Assembly: GCA_021781625.1 (NCBI GenBank)
Contig: JAJXWL010000116.1
Coordinates: 1 to 6,533 of the forward strand
Reading direction: 5' to 3'
Origin: a bacterium
GTDB lineage: Bacteria > Spirochaetota > Spirochaetia > JABEVK01
Length of the DNA: 6,533 nt
Under the pieces are notes generated by a model that was not told where the DNA came from, did no database searches, and was given only the letters and a program-made list of their open reading frames with translations. Position numbers and translations under genes: made by a program. Shown piece by piece: positions 4,660-6,533 of the stretch; the stretch's first letter is position 1; every line of letters begins with the position of its first letter.

Positions 4660-6533
4660 CTTGGCCGGAATCAGCCAAATTTTGAGATTTGGTGAGAGTT
4701 CCAGTGTGCTCAGAGCGCGAACGTTCCATTGATGTCCGGCTTTGCTGGCCAAACTTCGCTGGGGGAAGGGAAACTCGCCAGGTTTGGCACTGTAGCGTTC
4801 TTCAATTTCTGAATGTTCCAACCCAGTTTCAGAGTAAGCCGCAATTTGGTCATACCAGAGGGCAAAAACCAGAAGATGGTCTTTGCCGGCCAGCATCCAC
4901 CAGGCGTAGCTCATACCGGCATAAGACTCGATCAGTCGAGCTTCCACCAGTTCGGGGCGAAGTTGTTCATAAACATCTTCTAATTGATGATAAAACGCGG
5001 TAAATTCTTCGTCGCCTACCCAGTTTAAAGATTTTTCGCTCACGTTGGCAGCAAACAAACCGGAAGATAGGTCGGATTGACCCATGACTTCGTACTTTGG
5101 CCGCCGCCCTTTTCCCCAACCTAAAAACCGACTCAGGAAACACCGAAGTTTCATACCTTCTCGGCCGACTTTTTCGGACAAGGACATCCCCCATAAAAAG
5201 GGGTTCCCAGTATCGTGAGTGTCGACGGCATACGCGACGGAAAACGGAGTTTTACGACGTCGGTTGAGCTCTTCGAGTTCGCTTTGCAGGTGAAAGGATT
5301 TTTCTAAATGCTCTTGGCCGACAGTTTCCATCATGTCACTACCTAAGAGCGCATCGTAGCCAATGGCCTGGTAGTCTTCACACTCATTGCCCATACGTTC
5401 AGCCAAGTGAGCGACATAGGGCTTCCCGGGTAGCTTGGAGCGGCGAATCAACTCGGACAAAACGGCCGGAGTGGGGCGATCCGATAAAGGCCAGTTCCCG
5501 TCGCCGTCAAACAAAGAATCAAAGACATGGTCCACACTATCGTGACGAACAAAATCAAAATGAAACCTGTCCCGCCAATACAGAAAAATACTGCAAAACA
5601 GATCTAGTGCAGCGGGGTTAGGTTCCGGCTTTTGACGGAGAACCGTCCCTTGCAAGGGAACATTATGATAGAACTGAAACGGTGTCACAACGTGATAAGC
5701 CCAAGAACTGGAATCTCGGCCATCCTTATTCAGGTACTGGAATAGGGGGTAATGGTCTTGCTCATGGTAGCCGGCAAACCGAGGTAAACCTTCTGAATCC
5801 CAAGAATGCACAGGTACGGTCCAGTACCCCTGGGAAATCAAGAGTTGAACGGCTTCTTGGTAGGCTTGGCGTTTCTCGCTCACGCGCACGGCTGAGTCCG
5901 TCTCTTCTTCATCAAAGGTATGAAGGGACTTTTGACGTAAAAAGGCTTGAATCAGGGCCCGAACTTCAGAAGCTAAACGTTCTTGCACTTCTTTGGTATA
6001 GATTTGATCGGGTTGAAGCATGTAGTCGAGCCATTGCCGGTCTTCTGGATATAATTTAATCCAGCGAAACGCTTCAGGGACTTCTAAGGCGGGGATGGAG
6101 TACTGGGCTGTGTGGGGCTCTAAATCAAACCCCACGGCTTTGCCCAAAACATGGGCCGCCTGAATGAAGGCCTCCAGTTGAGCCGCAGGACGGAGGCCAG
6201 CCGACTCTAACCCTGAATGAACTACTTGTGGGGCGATCGTTTTCAAACTGCGAATGGCATAAGTTGTTCCAAACTCATATTCGGTAAAGGGCGCCAAATG
6301 AATGGCTTTGACGCGGAGACCCGGGAGTAATTTTGCCGCTTGAATGAAATTTCCTAGTTGACCATTTAGACCGGTAGCGCGGATGTTGACAAAACAGGCC
6401 GATGAAGCCGCTAACCAACCGGAATCCGGGTTGTCTGCGACGGGACTAACAGGGATTTTGTCTTTCAGCAAAACCGCATAAAAAACCGCGATGGTAGCGT
6501 CAGGTAGGGCGAGTAAAGCTTTTTGTGATAACC
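4657..6533 (-). CDS. Divergent GH13 (alpha-amylase fold) family protein, 5'-partial
   Basis: The frame runs from the right edge to TAA at 4659-4657, giving 624 visible residues. A TTG at 6471-6469 could be a start, but it has no ribosome binding site, and the 20 codons before it (LSQKALLALPDATIAVFYAV) read as ordinary protein, so the true start is probably outside the window. Numbering from that TTG: VKAIHLAPF (54-62) with TTYAIRSLKTIAP resembles barrel strand 2 and its loop; GFDLEPH (114-120) corresponds to region I; RHDSVDH (309-315) to region II, with nucleophile Asp311; VAHLAERMG (353-361) to region III, with acid/base Glu358; and DTHDTGN (417-423) to region IV, with Asp420. The catalytic triad is thus complete. 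Residues about 120-300 form a long insertion where domain B sits, partly helical and acidic (DEEETDS near 187-193). About 525-604 look like the C-terminal beta domain. Hydrolase or transglycosidase action on alpha-glucosides is likely; substrate, subfamily and cellular location are not visible. Confidence 0.75.
   Translation of the reverse strand, partial: LSQKALLALPDATIAVFYAVLLKDKIPVSPVADNPDSGWLAASSACFVNIRATGLNGQLGNFIQAAKLLPGLRVKAIHLAPFTEYEFGTTYAIRSLKTIAPQVVHSGLESAGLRPAAQLEAFIQAAHVLGKAVGFDLEPHTAQYSIPALEVPEAFRWIKLYPEDRQWLDYMLQPDQIYTKEVQERLASEVRALIQAFLRQKSLHTFDEEETDSAVRVSEKRQAYQEAVQLLISQGYWTVPVHSWDSEGLPRFAGYHEQDHYPLFQYLNKDGRDSSSWAYHVVTPFQFYHNVPLQGTVLRQKPEPNPAALDLFCSIFLYWRDRFHFDFVRHDSVDHVFDSLFDGDGNWPLSDRPTPAVLSELIRRSKLPGKPYVAHLAERMGNECEDYQAIGYDALLGSDMMETVGQEHLEKSFHLQSELEELNRRRKTPFSVAYAVDTHDTGNPFLWGMSLSEKVGREGMKLRCFLSRFLGWGKGRRPKYEVMGQSDLSSGLFAANVSEKSLNWVGDEEFTAFYHQLEDVYEQLRPELVEARLIESYAGMSYAWWMLAGKDHLLVFALWYDQIAAYSETGLEHSEIEERYSAKPGEFPFPQRSLASKAGHQWNVRALSTLELSPNLKIWLIPAK

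Noticed and set aside
5682..6059. A 125-codon open frame on the plus strand opposite the GH13 gene
   Set aside because: It lies wholly within the GH13 coding sequence, has no recognisable motif and a low-complexity basic composition typical of a shadow frame.
1..6533. CRISPR array, insertion sequence, tRNA or riboswitch
   Set aside because: Nearly all bases are coding; the non-coding gaps are 52, 99, 15 and 10 nt and show no spaced repeats, transposase, terminal inverted repeats, tRNA-like folding or leader long enough for a riboswitch.

Overview
This is a compact, gene-dense bacterial chromosome segment of roughly 50% GC. It holds five protein-coding genes and no RNA genes, mobile elements or CRISPR. 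The two outer genes run off the window. The thioredoxin reductase is of the yeast/plant/Leptospira-like kind (CAVCDG active site, [22 protein letters not shown] stretch split over residues 40-61), and the branched-chain aminotransferase is of the long eukaryote-like form also remembered from spirochaetes. Together they suggest a Gram-negative, possibly spirochaete-related lineage. This is recall from protein families, not a search, and the placement is weak.

Layout, left to right: (1) the 3' part of a GAF-domain hybrid histidine kinase on +, ending at 1663; (2) a 52-nt convergent gap with a small perfect hairpin; (3) ilvE-type branched-chain aminotransferase on -, 1716-2804, with a TTG start and a strong ribosome binding site; (4) a 99-nt AT-rich divergent promoter region; (5) trxB on +, 2904-3863, with no visible ribosome binding site; (6) a 15-nt convergent gap with a second perfect hairpin whose loop overlaps the next gene's stop codon; (7) a YdfG-type short-chain dehydrogenase on -, 3879-4646; (8) 10 nt upstream of it on the same strand, a large divergent GH13 (alpha-amylase fold) protein, 4657 to the right edge.

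The dehydrogenase and the GH13 protein look like a translationally coupled pair. The GH13 stop codon lies inside the ribosome binding site of the dehydrogenase. The aminotransferase and thioredoxin reductase share a back-to-back promoter region. The kinase is an unlinked signalling gene whose sensory N-terminus and genomic context lie outside the window.

Most of the window is ordinary core metabolism. The part with most potential novelty is the GH13-fold protein: all three catalytic acids are readable, but the conserved regions are far from the usual wording and the substrate cannot be named. No new defence or mobile system is visible.
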